Shown here piece by piece: positions 53,411 to 61,120 of a stretch of DNA of 64,000 nucleotides. The position numbers were made by a program, and so were the translations under genes. Source of the stretch: Eutrophocola sp964629325. GTDB lineage: Bacteria > Pseudomonadota > Gammaproteobacteria > Pseudomonadales > Pseudohongiellaceae. The notes beneath the pieces were generated by a model. The model made no database searches, was not told the origin of the DNA, and saw only the letters and a program-made list of their open reading frames with translations. The stretch lies in the NCBI GenBank assembly GCA_964629325.1, contig CAZVSC010000006.1:1-64000 (forward strand), in the 5' to 3' direction. Position 1 is the stretch's first letter. Each line of letters begins with the position of its first letter.

Positions 53411-54225
53411 TGGTGCTCATCCTTTTCCGGTACCTGCAGGTGCCTGATCAGGTAGTTGTCGCAATAATTCTGCGTGTCGAGCACCAGCCGGTCCTGCATC
53501 AGCTGCAGCTGGTACAACAGAAACATGATGAGGATGCTGACCACCAGGGCGATGAACGTCGAGTTGAACGCCACGCCCAGGCTGACCGTGACACCGACAA
53601 TGTCGCCGCTGACGGCGCGGTGCGCCTGCCCGAGCGCTTCACCGATACCGCGCACGGTGCCCAGGAAGCCGATGGAGGGAATGGCCCAGGCAATGTACCG
53701 CACGATGGTGAGCTCGCTTTCCAGCCGTTCCGCCTCCGTGCTGCAGATATCCTTGATGACTGCCGCGACATCGGTAATGCTGCGGGTCGAGCCGAAACGC
53801 TGCAGTGCCGCCAGCACGGCGCGTGGCAGCAGGAACTCCCGTTCCGCGGCCGGCAGGGCCTGCACAGGCCGCGCATAATCGCGGGCGTCCTCGGGCAGGA
53901 TGCTCATGCCTTCGGAGAGATTCAGCAGCCGGCGCTGCAGCAGGTTGTTCTCGTTGCGGTTGCGCATGATCTTCAGGCCGATGATCGACATCGCCCAGAA
54001 CATCAGGATGATACAGGTCTCCTGCTCGTAGTCCTTCATCACCACGAACAGGGAGCGTTCACCGACATAGTCGGGATCGATGGCCTGCTGGGCGGCCTGC
54101 TGCTCCATCACGGCATCGGCACTGGGCCGGATGACGGCGACATAGACCGCATGAACCACGATGACCGAAATGATCAGCGCGAAGACCTGGTAAATGAAAT
54201 CGGAAATGATGCCCTGTTGTTTCAT
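53407..54225 (-). CDS. MotA/TolQ/ExbB-family proton channel protein
   Basis: 272 residues. Predicted membrane helices at about 12-32, 70-86, 173-195 and 213-240, with a cytoplasmic loop of about 85 residues between the second and third. The family core AIPSIGFLGTVRGIGEAL and VSLGVAFNSTFIALVVS is clear; Thr 190 and Thr 223 correspond in position to the ion-path threonines of ExbB/TolQ. It is expected to form a pentamer around the B-type helices, here the two VWA proteins. ATGA overlap with the Hsp70-like gene. Confidence 0.9.
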   Translation of the reverse strand: MKQQGIISDFIYQVFALIISVIVVHAVYVAVIRPSADAVMEQQAAQQAIDPDYVGERSLFVVMKDYEQETCIILMFWAMSIIGLKIMRNRNENNLLQRRLLNLSEGMSILPEDARDYARPVQALPAAEREFLLPRAVLAALQRFGSTRSITDVAAVIKDICSTEAERLESELTIVRYIAWAIPSIGFLGTVRGIGEALGQAHRAVSGDIVGVTVSLGVAFNSTFIALVVSILIMFLLYQLQLMQDRLVLDTQNYCDNYLIRHLQVPEKDEHQ

Positions 54226-54264
54226 GCTCTAGCCTTGTTGTTGGGTTGCTCTGTGTTGCGTGCC

Positions 54265-54516
54265 TCAGATGTCCACCGGGAACGCCACGGGCAGGTCCTC
54301 GGTGATACGAATACTGGGAACAAAATCCTCGCTCGCCGGATCTTCGCTTGGCGGCGGTGTCAGCCCGCTGTCCGGGACCGGCGTTTCTGTGCCGGTGACC
54401 GTTGCCGTCTGTTCCGGTTCCGCGGCAGTACCTTCGCCGCTGTCATCCTCGGCAGCCAGCAGCGGCAGGGACGCCAACAGCCAGGTCGCGAGTATGCTGG
54501 CAAACGGTTTCATCAT
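54265..54516 (-). CDS. Small exported protein, Pro/Glu/Thr-rich
   Basis: 83 residues: signal peptide (LLASLPLLAA) and a disordered, acidic, Pro/Thr-rich mature part ending in ITEDLPVAFPVDI. No family. It lies one base after the PEGA-SUMF1 stop and 39 bp before the channel gene, so it is certainly in the operon; it could be a linker or small accessory of the complex. Confidence 0.7.
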   Translation of the reverse strand: MMKPFASILATWLLASLPLLAAEDDSGEGTAAEPEQTATVTGTETPVPDSGLTPPPSEDPASEDFVPSIRITEDLPVAFPVDI

Positions 54517-54517
54517 C

Positions 54518-56608
54518 TCATTCCAGATAGCGGGCTACCCTGAAACCCACGTCGTCACGGGTTTCGTTGCTGTAATCGCGGTAGGAAAGCCGCAGTTCCG
54601 TGATTGTGCCGTGGGCCCAGCTCGAACCGCGCACGACATGGTAGGTGCCGGTGGTCGGTCCCATGGGATCGGTTTCCACGGAGGCGCCGACCTGGCCGGT
54701 GGAGCCGTAAAAGTCGTGCACCCATTCCGCGACGTTTCCGCCCATGTCAAAGAAGCCGTTGGGGTTCGGCGCAAAGGAGCCGACCGGTGCGGTACCCAGA
54801 TAACCGTCATTGTAATCGGCGATGATCCTGCCCAGGAAAATACCGGCGGAGATGTCCGCGTAATTGCCCTGGTTGGCCGGCGGCGGCAGTGTTTCACCCC
54901 AGGGAAATTTCAGCAGGTTGTCCGGGCTGCCGTTGACGCGTGCAGACCAGGCCCACTCCGCCTCGGTGGGCAGGCGGTAGCCAGTGCTGGACGGATTGAA
55001 ACCGGTAACCCGGTCACCTTCGACATTATAGAAAGGCGGCAGGTTTTCCTGGGCGCTGAGCCAGTTGCAGAAACGGGCGGCCTGTTCCCAGGTGATGCGC
55101 ACGACCGGCTGGTTGTTGTTGCTGAGTGTGCGTCCTTCCACCACACCGGAGGAATGTTCGCTGTCGAAACGGGCGAACTGGGCATTGGTGACCTCCATCA
55201 GTGACAGGTAGTACGGCCGCGTCAGGGTGACGTTGCGCAGCACCTCGTTGGCCTGCCTGCCCGGCTCCCGGCGTGATGCGCCCATCTCGAATGTCCCGGG
55301 ATAGACCAGCTTCATGTTCTGTCCGGCGGCGTTGGTAATGAACGGCTTGATGTCTTCCAGGCGCTGCTGCTCCAGGGTCTTCAGCGTGACTTCCAGTTTT
55401 TGCTCCAGGCCAGGGCGCGAAGTGAATTCGGTTTCGAAATCGACATAGCCTTCACGGCGGATGGCGATCATCTGTGTGGCCGCCAGCAGCTCCACCGTCT
55501 GGTTGGCGTTGCCCATGTATTCGCCGTTGATATACAACTCGGCATCGGCGGGCACCGCGCTGATCTCGACGGAGTTGAGGATCGGCTGCAGGGTGACGTG
55601 CAGGGAGGCTTCCTCTTCGGGACGGGTTGTGATTGCGCGGGTAGCGGATTCGTAACCGTTGAGGAAAAAGGTCAGCTGGTGCGAGCGCCCCGGCGGTACG
55701 GTTATCTCCAGTGGGGTCTGGCCCTGGAAGGTGCCATCGAGCGTGACGTTGGCATTGCTCGGGGTCGACTGCAGCAGCACCAGGCCGTCGGCCTGCTCCA
55801 GCGAGATCAGCGGCAGGCTGAAGTCCTGCCTTGCGATCACTTCGATGTCGTCGGTCCACGCCTTGTGCGAGGCCAGCTTGACCAGGATCTCGTGGTCGCC
55901 TTCGAGAACTTCCGCCACCAGGGGCGTGATGCCGCGGTCCTCACCATCGATGGTGACAGTGGCGCCGGCCGGCTGCGTGGCAAAACTCACGTTCGCCCAG
56001 GCGGGCAGCAGCTCGACATCCAGGCCCTGGCGGGCTTGCCGTCCCTGCATATAGACGGTGGTTTCTACCGGCTCGTAGCGGTCGAGGGTTACCGCCAGGG
56101 TGTGCGTGCCATACGCGAGTTCGAAATCGGTCATTGGCGTCACACCGGCTGCGAGACCATCGACCAGGATCGTGGCACCGGCCAGGTTGCCGGCAGTCAC
56201 TGACAGGAAGCCCGGCAGCGGCTGCATGTCGATGACGAAAGTCTGCGCCTGCTGGCCGGAAACGGTGAGCACGGTATCGAGTTCATAATAACCTTCGGCA
56301 GTGACGGTTATCGGCAGGTCGCCTTCCAGGACGAGATAGCGGGGACCGATCTTGATGGCCATGGGATGGTTGACGCTGATCATGCTGGTGCCAGGTGTCA
56401 CATCCAGGAAAACGGAACGTGCGGAAAGGACGAACCAGGCGGCACCGGCAAAAATCAGCAACACAACCGACACCACGATCTTGACAGGGCTGAGTTTCAG
56501 CTTCCGCTTGCGGGCGGCGGCATCGATCGGCGTGAAGTCAATCGGAGCAATGGGGTCGTCAAAACCTCCGTTGCCCGATGCGGGTGAATTCAACTTCTCG
56601 TCAGCCAT
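54518..56608 (-). CDS. PEGA-repeat protein with C-terminal SUMF1 domain
   Basis: 696 residues from the ATG at 56608 (AGGAAA upstream); a longer frame starts inside the TPR gene and is unlikely. One membrane helix at about 43-65, then several PEGA-type beta repeats (about 66-420; for example GATVTIDGEDRGITPL and ANVTLDGTFQGQTPLEI), then a SUMF1/formylglycine-enzyme-fold domain (about 430-696) with FEMGASRREPG, YRLPTEAEWAWSAR and FDMGGNVAEWVHDFYG. The catalytic Cys pair of true sulfatase activators is absent, so it is probably a binding module. The whole periplasmic part may contact peptidoglycan or a partner. Confidence 0.88.
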   Translation of the reverse strand: MADEKLNSPASGNGGFDDPIAPIDFTPIDAAARKRKLKLSPVKIVVSVVLLIFAGAAWFVLSARSVFLDVTPGTSMISVNHPMAIKIGPRYLVLEGDLPITVTAEGYYELDTVLTVSGQQAQTFVIDMQPLPGFLSVTAGNLAGATILVDGLAAGVTPMTDFELAYGTHTLAVTLDRYEPVETTVYMQGRQARQGLDVELLPAWANVSFATQPAGATVTIDGEDRGITPLVAEVLEGDHEILVKLASHKAWTDDIEVIARQDFSLPLISLEQADGLVLLQSTPSNANVTLDGTFQGQTPLEITVPPGRSHQLTFFLNGYESATRAITTRPEEEASLHVTLQPILNSVEISAVPADAELYINGEYMGNANQTVELLAATQMIAIRREGYVDFETEFTSRPGLEQKLEVTLKTLEQQRLEDIKPFITNAAGQNMKLVYPGTFEMGASRREPGRQANEVLRNVTLTRPYYLSLMEVTNAQFARFDSEHSSGVVEGRTLSNNNQPVVRITWEQAARFCNWLSAQENLPPFYNVEGDRVTGFNPSSTGYRLPTEAEWAWSARVNGSPDNLLKFPWGETLPPPANQGNYADISAGIFLGRIIADYNDGYLGTAPVGSFAPNPNGFFDMGGNVAEWVHDFYGSTGQVGASVETDPMGPTTGTYHVVRGSSWAHGTITELRLSYRDYSNETRDDVGFRVARYLE

Positions 56609-56643
56609 GCCGTTTCCTGATGCCGGTGTGCCTGTGGCTTTGC

Positions 56644-58200
56644 CTACAGGACTTCTTCCATACACTGGACCGTGATGACGGGAGACTGCCCGTCAAAACC
56701 CACGGTAAATTCCTCGCGGACATCCCGGTATCCGGCCCGGATACCGACAGCCACGTAGGTGCCGGGAGTCAGGTCCAGGGTCTCATTGGTGAACTGGCCG
56801 AGTTCGCCCACCTGGTACACGGTGACGCGGGTGAGTCCGTCGGATTGCAGATGTACGGTGACAGGTTCGGTGGCCCGTTCCAGGAAATTGCGCAGGGTGC
56901 GCAGTTGCCCGTCGAGGCGCGGCCAGTCACCGCTGATCTTCAATGCTTCGTTGTAGATGCCGACGGCCTGCTGGTAAACGGCATTTTCCGCCAGCCTGAG
57001 GGGATTGTTGTTGATCGTTTCGAGGTAATTGTCCAGGTTGCTGCGGCTGTTGGCCTCGCTGCGGTTTTCCCGCGCGCTCACCAGGTTGGGGTCGATGGCC
57101 AGCGCCGCATCGTATTCGGCCAGGGCCTGTTTCCACTGCTCCTGTGTCACCAGGTCGCGGGCGGCATCGAGGCGGATGTTGATGGCGCTGAGCGTCATCT
57201 GGCCGGTAGTCTGTTCAAGCGCGGCATTGGCTTCCGGTGATTGCGGCTTGAGCGCAAGCGCCTGCCGGAATGCGGTTTCGGCCTGCTCCGGGTCGTTGCT
57301 GGCCAGGGCCGCAAAGCCGCGGGACATGGCCGCGGAAAAATCACGGTCGAGAATATCCTGGTTGACCTGCCTCAGCATGCTTGCGGCACCGACATGCTCT
57401 GAATCACGCGCCAGAGCCTGGCGATAGAATTCGCGTGCCTGCTCGAATTGGCCGGCCTCGTGCAGGGCTTCGCCATCCGCGATGATCGCGAGTACTTCTG
57501 CGAGGATCTGCGAGCGATCGTAGCCGGTCACCGCTTCCGCGCTGTCCGGACTGATCAGCACGGCGATATTGAAAGATGTCTCGGCGAGTTCGGGGTCGCC
57601 ATCGAGTATGGCCTGTTCGCCCATGGCCATGTAGCGCGCAAAGACATTGGGCAGGTCGTTATCCAGTGCCTGCAGGATATCCAGTCCCTGCTGGTAGAAA
57701 CCCCGGGCTTCGATAAAGTCCTGCTCGCGATAGGCAGTGTCGCCCTGCGCGGCAAGATCGAAAACGCGCGCGAAACGTTCCTCCGCCCAGGTTTCTGCTT
57801 GCTTGTCTTCCAGGGATTCCTGGAGATCGAGCAGTTCGGCCAGGACATTCTGCGCCGCTTCACGCTGGCGGAGTTTCTGGGCTTCCTCGAAGGGAGACAC
57901 CTGGCCTGCCGGGGCGGCTGTGTCTGAACGCGTGTCGACGACAACGACGCGACTGGCAGCAGGGTCGGGCGGTGTAACGAAGTTGGGCAGAATGAAAATC
58001 ACGCCGCCGACAAGGACAAGCAGCAAAAAGAATATACCGGTCAGGATGCGCGACTGGCGTTTTTTTTCCTCGTCGCTGCGTTCGATCTCTGCAACACCAA
58101 GGGTTGGCGTGCCGGATTCGGGGACAGCATCGGGAGAAGGCTTCTTGCCACTCAGGTTGAGATCGGCAGGAGTAATATTGTCGAAATCTGAATCAGCCAT
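56644..58200 (-). CDS. Membrane-anchored TPR protein
   Basis: 518 residues. A cytoplasmic tail of 50, one membrane helix (about 51-72), then TPR helices across the periplasmic part (for example YREQDFIEARGFYQQGLDIL and ASNDPEQAETAFRQALAL), and a C-terminal PEGA-like beta domain ending in CMEEVL. It is a protein-protein scaffold. It is 36 bp upstream of the PEGA-SUMF1 gene and shares its topology, suggesting a periplasmic assembly of both. Confidence 0.85.
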   Translation of the reverse strand: MADSDFDNITPADLNLSGKKPSPDAVPESGTPTLGVAEIERSDEEKKRQSRILTGIFFLLLVLVGGVIFILPNFVTPPDPAASRVVVVDTRSDTAAPAGQVSPFEEAQKLRQREAAQNVLAELLDLQESLEDKQAETWAEERFARVFDLAAQGDTAYREQDFIEARGFYQQGLDILQALDNDLPNVFARYMAMGEQAILDGDPELAETSFNIAVLISPDSAEAVTGYDRSQILAEVLAIIADGEALHEAGQFEQAREFYRQALARDSEHVGAASMLRQVNQDILDRDFSAAMSRGFAALASNDPEQAETAFRQALALKPQSPEANAALEQTTGQMTLSAINIRLDAARDLVTQEQWKQALAEYDAALAIDPNLVSARENRSEANSRSNLDNYLETINNNPLRLAENAVYQQAVGIYNEALKISGDWPRLDGQLRTLRNFLERATEPVTVHLQSDGLTRVTVYQVGELGQFTNETLDLTPGTYVAVGIRAGYRDVREEFTVGFDGQSPVITVQCMEEVL

Positions 58201-58246
58201 GGCTTGCTGCTCGCGATCAATGAATTAGCCCGGGGCCTTTTCATCA

Positions 58247-59440
58247 CTACTGCTCGGAGCTGGTTGCCTCCCCGATTTCGTTGGAGTAGATATCGGCAAG
58301 GATTTCACGCCACTGTTCATACTGCGCTTCAACAGAACCGGACAACGTGATGGTGCGCTCTTCAAGTTCGATGGTCTGCGGGGCAAGTTCCATTTCCAGC
58401 GAGTTGCCAAGTTCGGCGAGTGCCTCGACATGCAAAGCGCGCTCATCGCCCTTGTCGAAGGCGTCCTTGATCAGCCAGCCGCCGCTGGCCAGAATCACCG
58501 GCGAAGAATAATACGCCGCGGCATTGTTGCTCTGGGTGGCGGCGAGACCACCAATGATGGCGGCGACACCCATGATCATGTTGCGGCGTGCATCGGCTGC
58601 CAACCGGTCCATTTTCATGACCTCGTCATAACTCATGCGGCGAAACTCGGTGTATGGCGTTTCCATCTGCCTGACGAAATTGGAGTAATAGTCCTGCAGG
58701 GCGTCAACGTACAGGAAGTCGCGTTCGCGGATGTTTTCAATCCGGTTCAGAATGGGATCGTTCTGGGCGGGCAGGCGCTTCACTTCGAGGATGCCGTTGC
58801 GGTTTTCCGCCAGGTATTCATCGAACACCTGGGGAGCGAAATCGCGGGCAAACTGGATCTTGGAAACTGTCCTGATATTGACGGCATCGTCTGCGCTGAT
58901 GTTGCGCTGCTTGTAGGCAAGCAGATCGTTGGCGATCTTGTTGAACAGGCCCTGGAAGGCGTCCTCGCTGCGACGCATGCGCGGGTCATAACTGTACTTG
59001 CTGACGACTTCCTCGTATTCCTTGTCGATCCAGGTCATGCCGGTGGAATCCTGGACATGCACCTGCAGGCGCATGGTCTCGCCGTCAGACTGCAGGATGG
59101 TCCCGGTGATGGCCAGGTCGACACTTTCCAGCCTGCCGGGCACCACGCGTACCACGCCCCAGTTGCCGCTGTTCTGCAGCGCCTGTGCCAGCTGGTAGGA
59201 GGCGAAATAGGTTTCCGCCATGCGCACATCGGAGAAGGTCAGCTCTTCACGGTTGCGGGGGACGTCATCCAGGCCGGGCTGGAAAATGCCGATGCCGATA
59301 TCCAGGAGTTCTTCTTCCACGACCGGTGAGCCGTCCTCCACGATGGGCGTGAAGGTCGTGCTTTTGACCGTCTGTGTGGCACAGCCGGCTGCACCGGCGA
59401 GCAGTGTGAGTATGAGCAGGTAGCGATACAGTCTGTACAT
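58247..59440 (-). CDS. CsgG-like lipoprotein
   Basis: 397 residues from the Met at 59440 (MYRLYRYLLILTLL) with a lipobox AGAAGC near residue 20. The middle has the CsgG/GNA1162-type pattern (LDIGIGIFQPGLDD, YQLAQALQNSGNWGVVRVVP, DLAITGTILQSDGE); later comes one hydrophobic stretch (MIMGVAAIIGGLAATQ). CsgG-fold proteins form outer membrane secretion channels or sit in the periplasm; which applies here is unclear. It links the operon to the outer membrane. Confidence 0.7.
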   Translation of the reverse strand: MYRLYRYLLILTLLAGAAGCATQTVKSTTFTPIVEDGSPVVEEELLDIGIGIFQPGLDDVPRNREELTFSDVRMAETYFASYQLAQALQNSGNWGVVRVVPGRLESVDLAITGTILQSDGETMRLQVHVQDSTGMTWIDKEYEEVVSKYSYDPRMRRSEDAFQGLFNKIANDLLAYKQRNISADDAVNIRTVSKIQFARDFAPQVFDEYLAENRNGILEVKRLPAQNDPILNRIENIRERDFLYVDALQDYYSNFVRQMETPYTEFRRMSYDEVMKMDRLAADARRNMIMGVAAIIGGLAATQSNNAAAYYSSPVILASGGWLIKDAFDKGDERALHVEALAELGNSLEMELAPQTIELEERTITLSGSVEAQYEQWREILADIYSNEIGEATSSEQ

Positions 59441-59494
59441 GTTCAAATGCCTGTTTTCAGTTCCTCTGTTCAACCGGGCCGGCCTGGAGATTAC

Positions 59495-60837
59495 TTACTG
59501 GCCGATTCCGGTATAGGCGCGATATTCATCCCACAGCTTTTCCCGCAATTCGGGGTCGGGCTCGCGCATGGCGGCTTCGCGCAACTGGCGCGCCACCACG
59601 TCGTCGTTGGCGCCCGGCGGTATGTCGTCCGGAACCGGGAAGGTTTCTTCCTGAGTCGTCTCGAAATCACCCTGGCGGCCGTTGGCTGTCGGCGGCACGA
59701 TGATGCCGCCGCCGCGTGTTTGCGGGCCTGAGGCGATAACCAGCGGACCGCCGGGCTGGCCGACGTCTCCGCCATTGCCCGAACCACTGCCGCCGCCGGA
59801 CATGACGCCGCTACCGGCATCATCAGCCTGGGCTTGTACGCGCTCGCGTTCACCAAGGATCATGCCGTCGAATTCGGCGAAGCCTTCATCCAGGCGTGCA
59901 TCCAGGGCCGCGCGTCGTTCCGAGGCGGTCATGACCTGGCCGCGACCGTCGGACAGGTCGGCGAAGGGGTCATCCCCGTTGCCCTGGCCCGCAGTCTGGG
60001 AACCCTCGAAGCTGCCGCTGTTCTGTCCATCGCCATTGTTACCGGCGGTGTCAAACCCGCCGTTGTTCTGGCCGCCGGCCTGGTCGAATCCGCCATTGCT
60101 CTGGCTGCCGGCCTGGCTGCCGTTCTGCGCGGTACTGCCGTCCGTACCGGTGCTGCCGGCATTCTCGAAACCCGTGTTGCCGCTGTCCTGGCCATCAGTG
60201 CCGGACCGCGGGGAAGACTCGAACCCGCCGGATGTGGAGGCGGTCTGGCCGGATTGCTGGCTGGACTGCTGCCCGCCCTGCTGCGATTGGCTGGATGAGC
60301 TGGAAGAACTGCTGGACGAGCTGCTGGCGCTGGATGAGCTGCTAGAGCTGGATGAAGAGCTGGCCGTGGGGAAGCTGGGCGACCCGGATGAACTGGAGGA
60401 CGATGTGCTCGGCATGCTGGGCGAGGAACTGGGCATGCTTGGGGTGCTTGGCGAACTCGGCGAACTGGACGGACTCGGCATGCNNNNNNNNNNNNNNNNN
60501 NNNNNNNNNNNNNNNNNNNNNNNNNNNNNNNNNNNNNNNNNNNNNNNNNNNNNNNNNNNNNNNNNNNNNNNNNNNNNNNNNNNCTGGGCATGCTTGGGGT
60601 GCTTGGCGAACTCGGCGAACTGGACGGACTCGGCATGCTGGGCATGCTGCTCGACGATGAAGAGCTGGAGGATGTCTGGCATCCCGCCAGGACGGCTGTC
60701 GCCAGGCCAAGCACCAAAATGGTGCGCAAGGAGCCGGCGCCCTGTCTGTTGGTGAGCGAACCTTGGGTGAGGGTGGACCGGATGTCTAACTTGGCTTTTT
60801 GCGACTTTCCAAACGTCATTTTCAACGGCATTGCCAT
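59495..60837 (-). CDS. Ser-rich lipoprotein, split by a scaffold gap
   Basis: N-terminal part 60837-60584 and C-terminal part 60483-59495 are in different frames as given. Collapsing the identical 55 bp at the gap edges joins them in frame into about 395 residues. Lipobox VLAGC near residue 53; then Ser/Pro/Met repeats (SMPSPSSSPSSPSTPSMP), poly-Ser, Gly/Asn/Ser repeats (GGFDQAGGQNNGGFDTAG) and a helical C-terminus. AAGGAG precedes the ATG at 60837, and an ATG two codons on is also possible. First gene of the envelope operon; probably a surface-reaching flexible lipoprotein. Confidence 0.75.
60484..60583. other. Scaffold gap (100 N), probably artefactual
   Basis: Exactly 100 N. The 55 bases before it (60429-60483) are identical to the 55 after it (60584-60638), which is what overlapping contig ends of a k-mer assembler look like. 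Removing the N and one copy restores a single reading frame, so little or no sequence is missing, apart from possible repeat-copy error. Confidence 0.9.
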
Positions 60838-60931
60838 TTACTCCTTACCTCCTTCGGGTTGGCTGAAAGGCCCGAAATTGCGGGTCAGGAACAGGATTCG
60901 GACCAACTATCCTCCGCCTTAGACGCCATCA

Positions 60932-60957
60932 GGTCAACCGTTTTAGGAAATATTTCC
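60932..60957 (-). promoter_or_regulatory. Candidate promoter/operator of the envelope operon
   Basis: On the minus strand a perfect 12 bp palindrome GGAAATATTTCC (60946-60957) is followed 8 bases later by TTGACC (-35-like, 60932-60937). A well-spaced -10 box is not obvious. It is about 100 bp before the first gene. In the rest of the 283 bp gene-free stretch 60838-61120 I see only the double ribosome binding site (AAGGAGG, AAGGAG) before 60837. Confidence 0.35.
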
Positions 60958-61120
60958 CGATGCTATTTACGCTGGAATTCTGGCATTTTCATGCTGAATC
61001 CGCACTGAATCGGCGTCACCTGCCCAGTCAGTTAATCAGACCGCCCGCTGCCACGAAAATTGCCGGAAAGCATGCCCTGACGACCAAATAACGGCGCAGT
61101 TTAACTCCGGTTGACCGGCA

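Noticed and set aside
49892..54225. Zorya-type anti-phage system (ZorA/ZorB)
   Set aside because: The channel protein fits the ZorA/MotA family, but the B-type proteins carry VWA domains rather than an OmpA-like domain, and no ZorC, ZorD or ZorE nuclease or helicase gene is present.
49892..54225. Flagellar MotAB or Tol-Pal/ExbBD operon
   Set aside because: There is no peptidoglycan-binding domain, no tolA, tolB, pal or tonB, and the B proteins are far longer than TolR or ExbD.
59682..60755. Long plus-strand open frame of 357 codons
   Set aside because: It is the antisense of the Ser/Gly-repeat lipoprotein gene; the repeat composition keeps the opposite frame open, and it runs through the gap.
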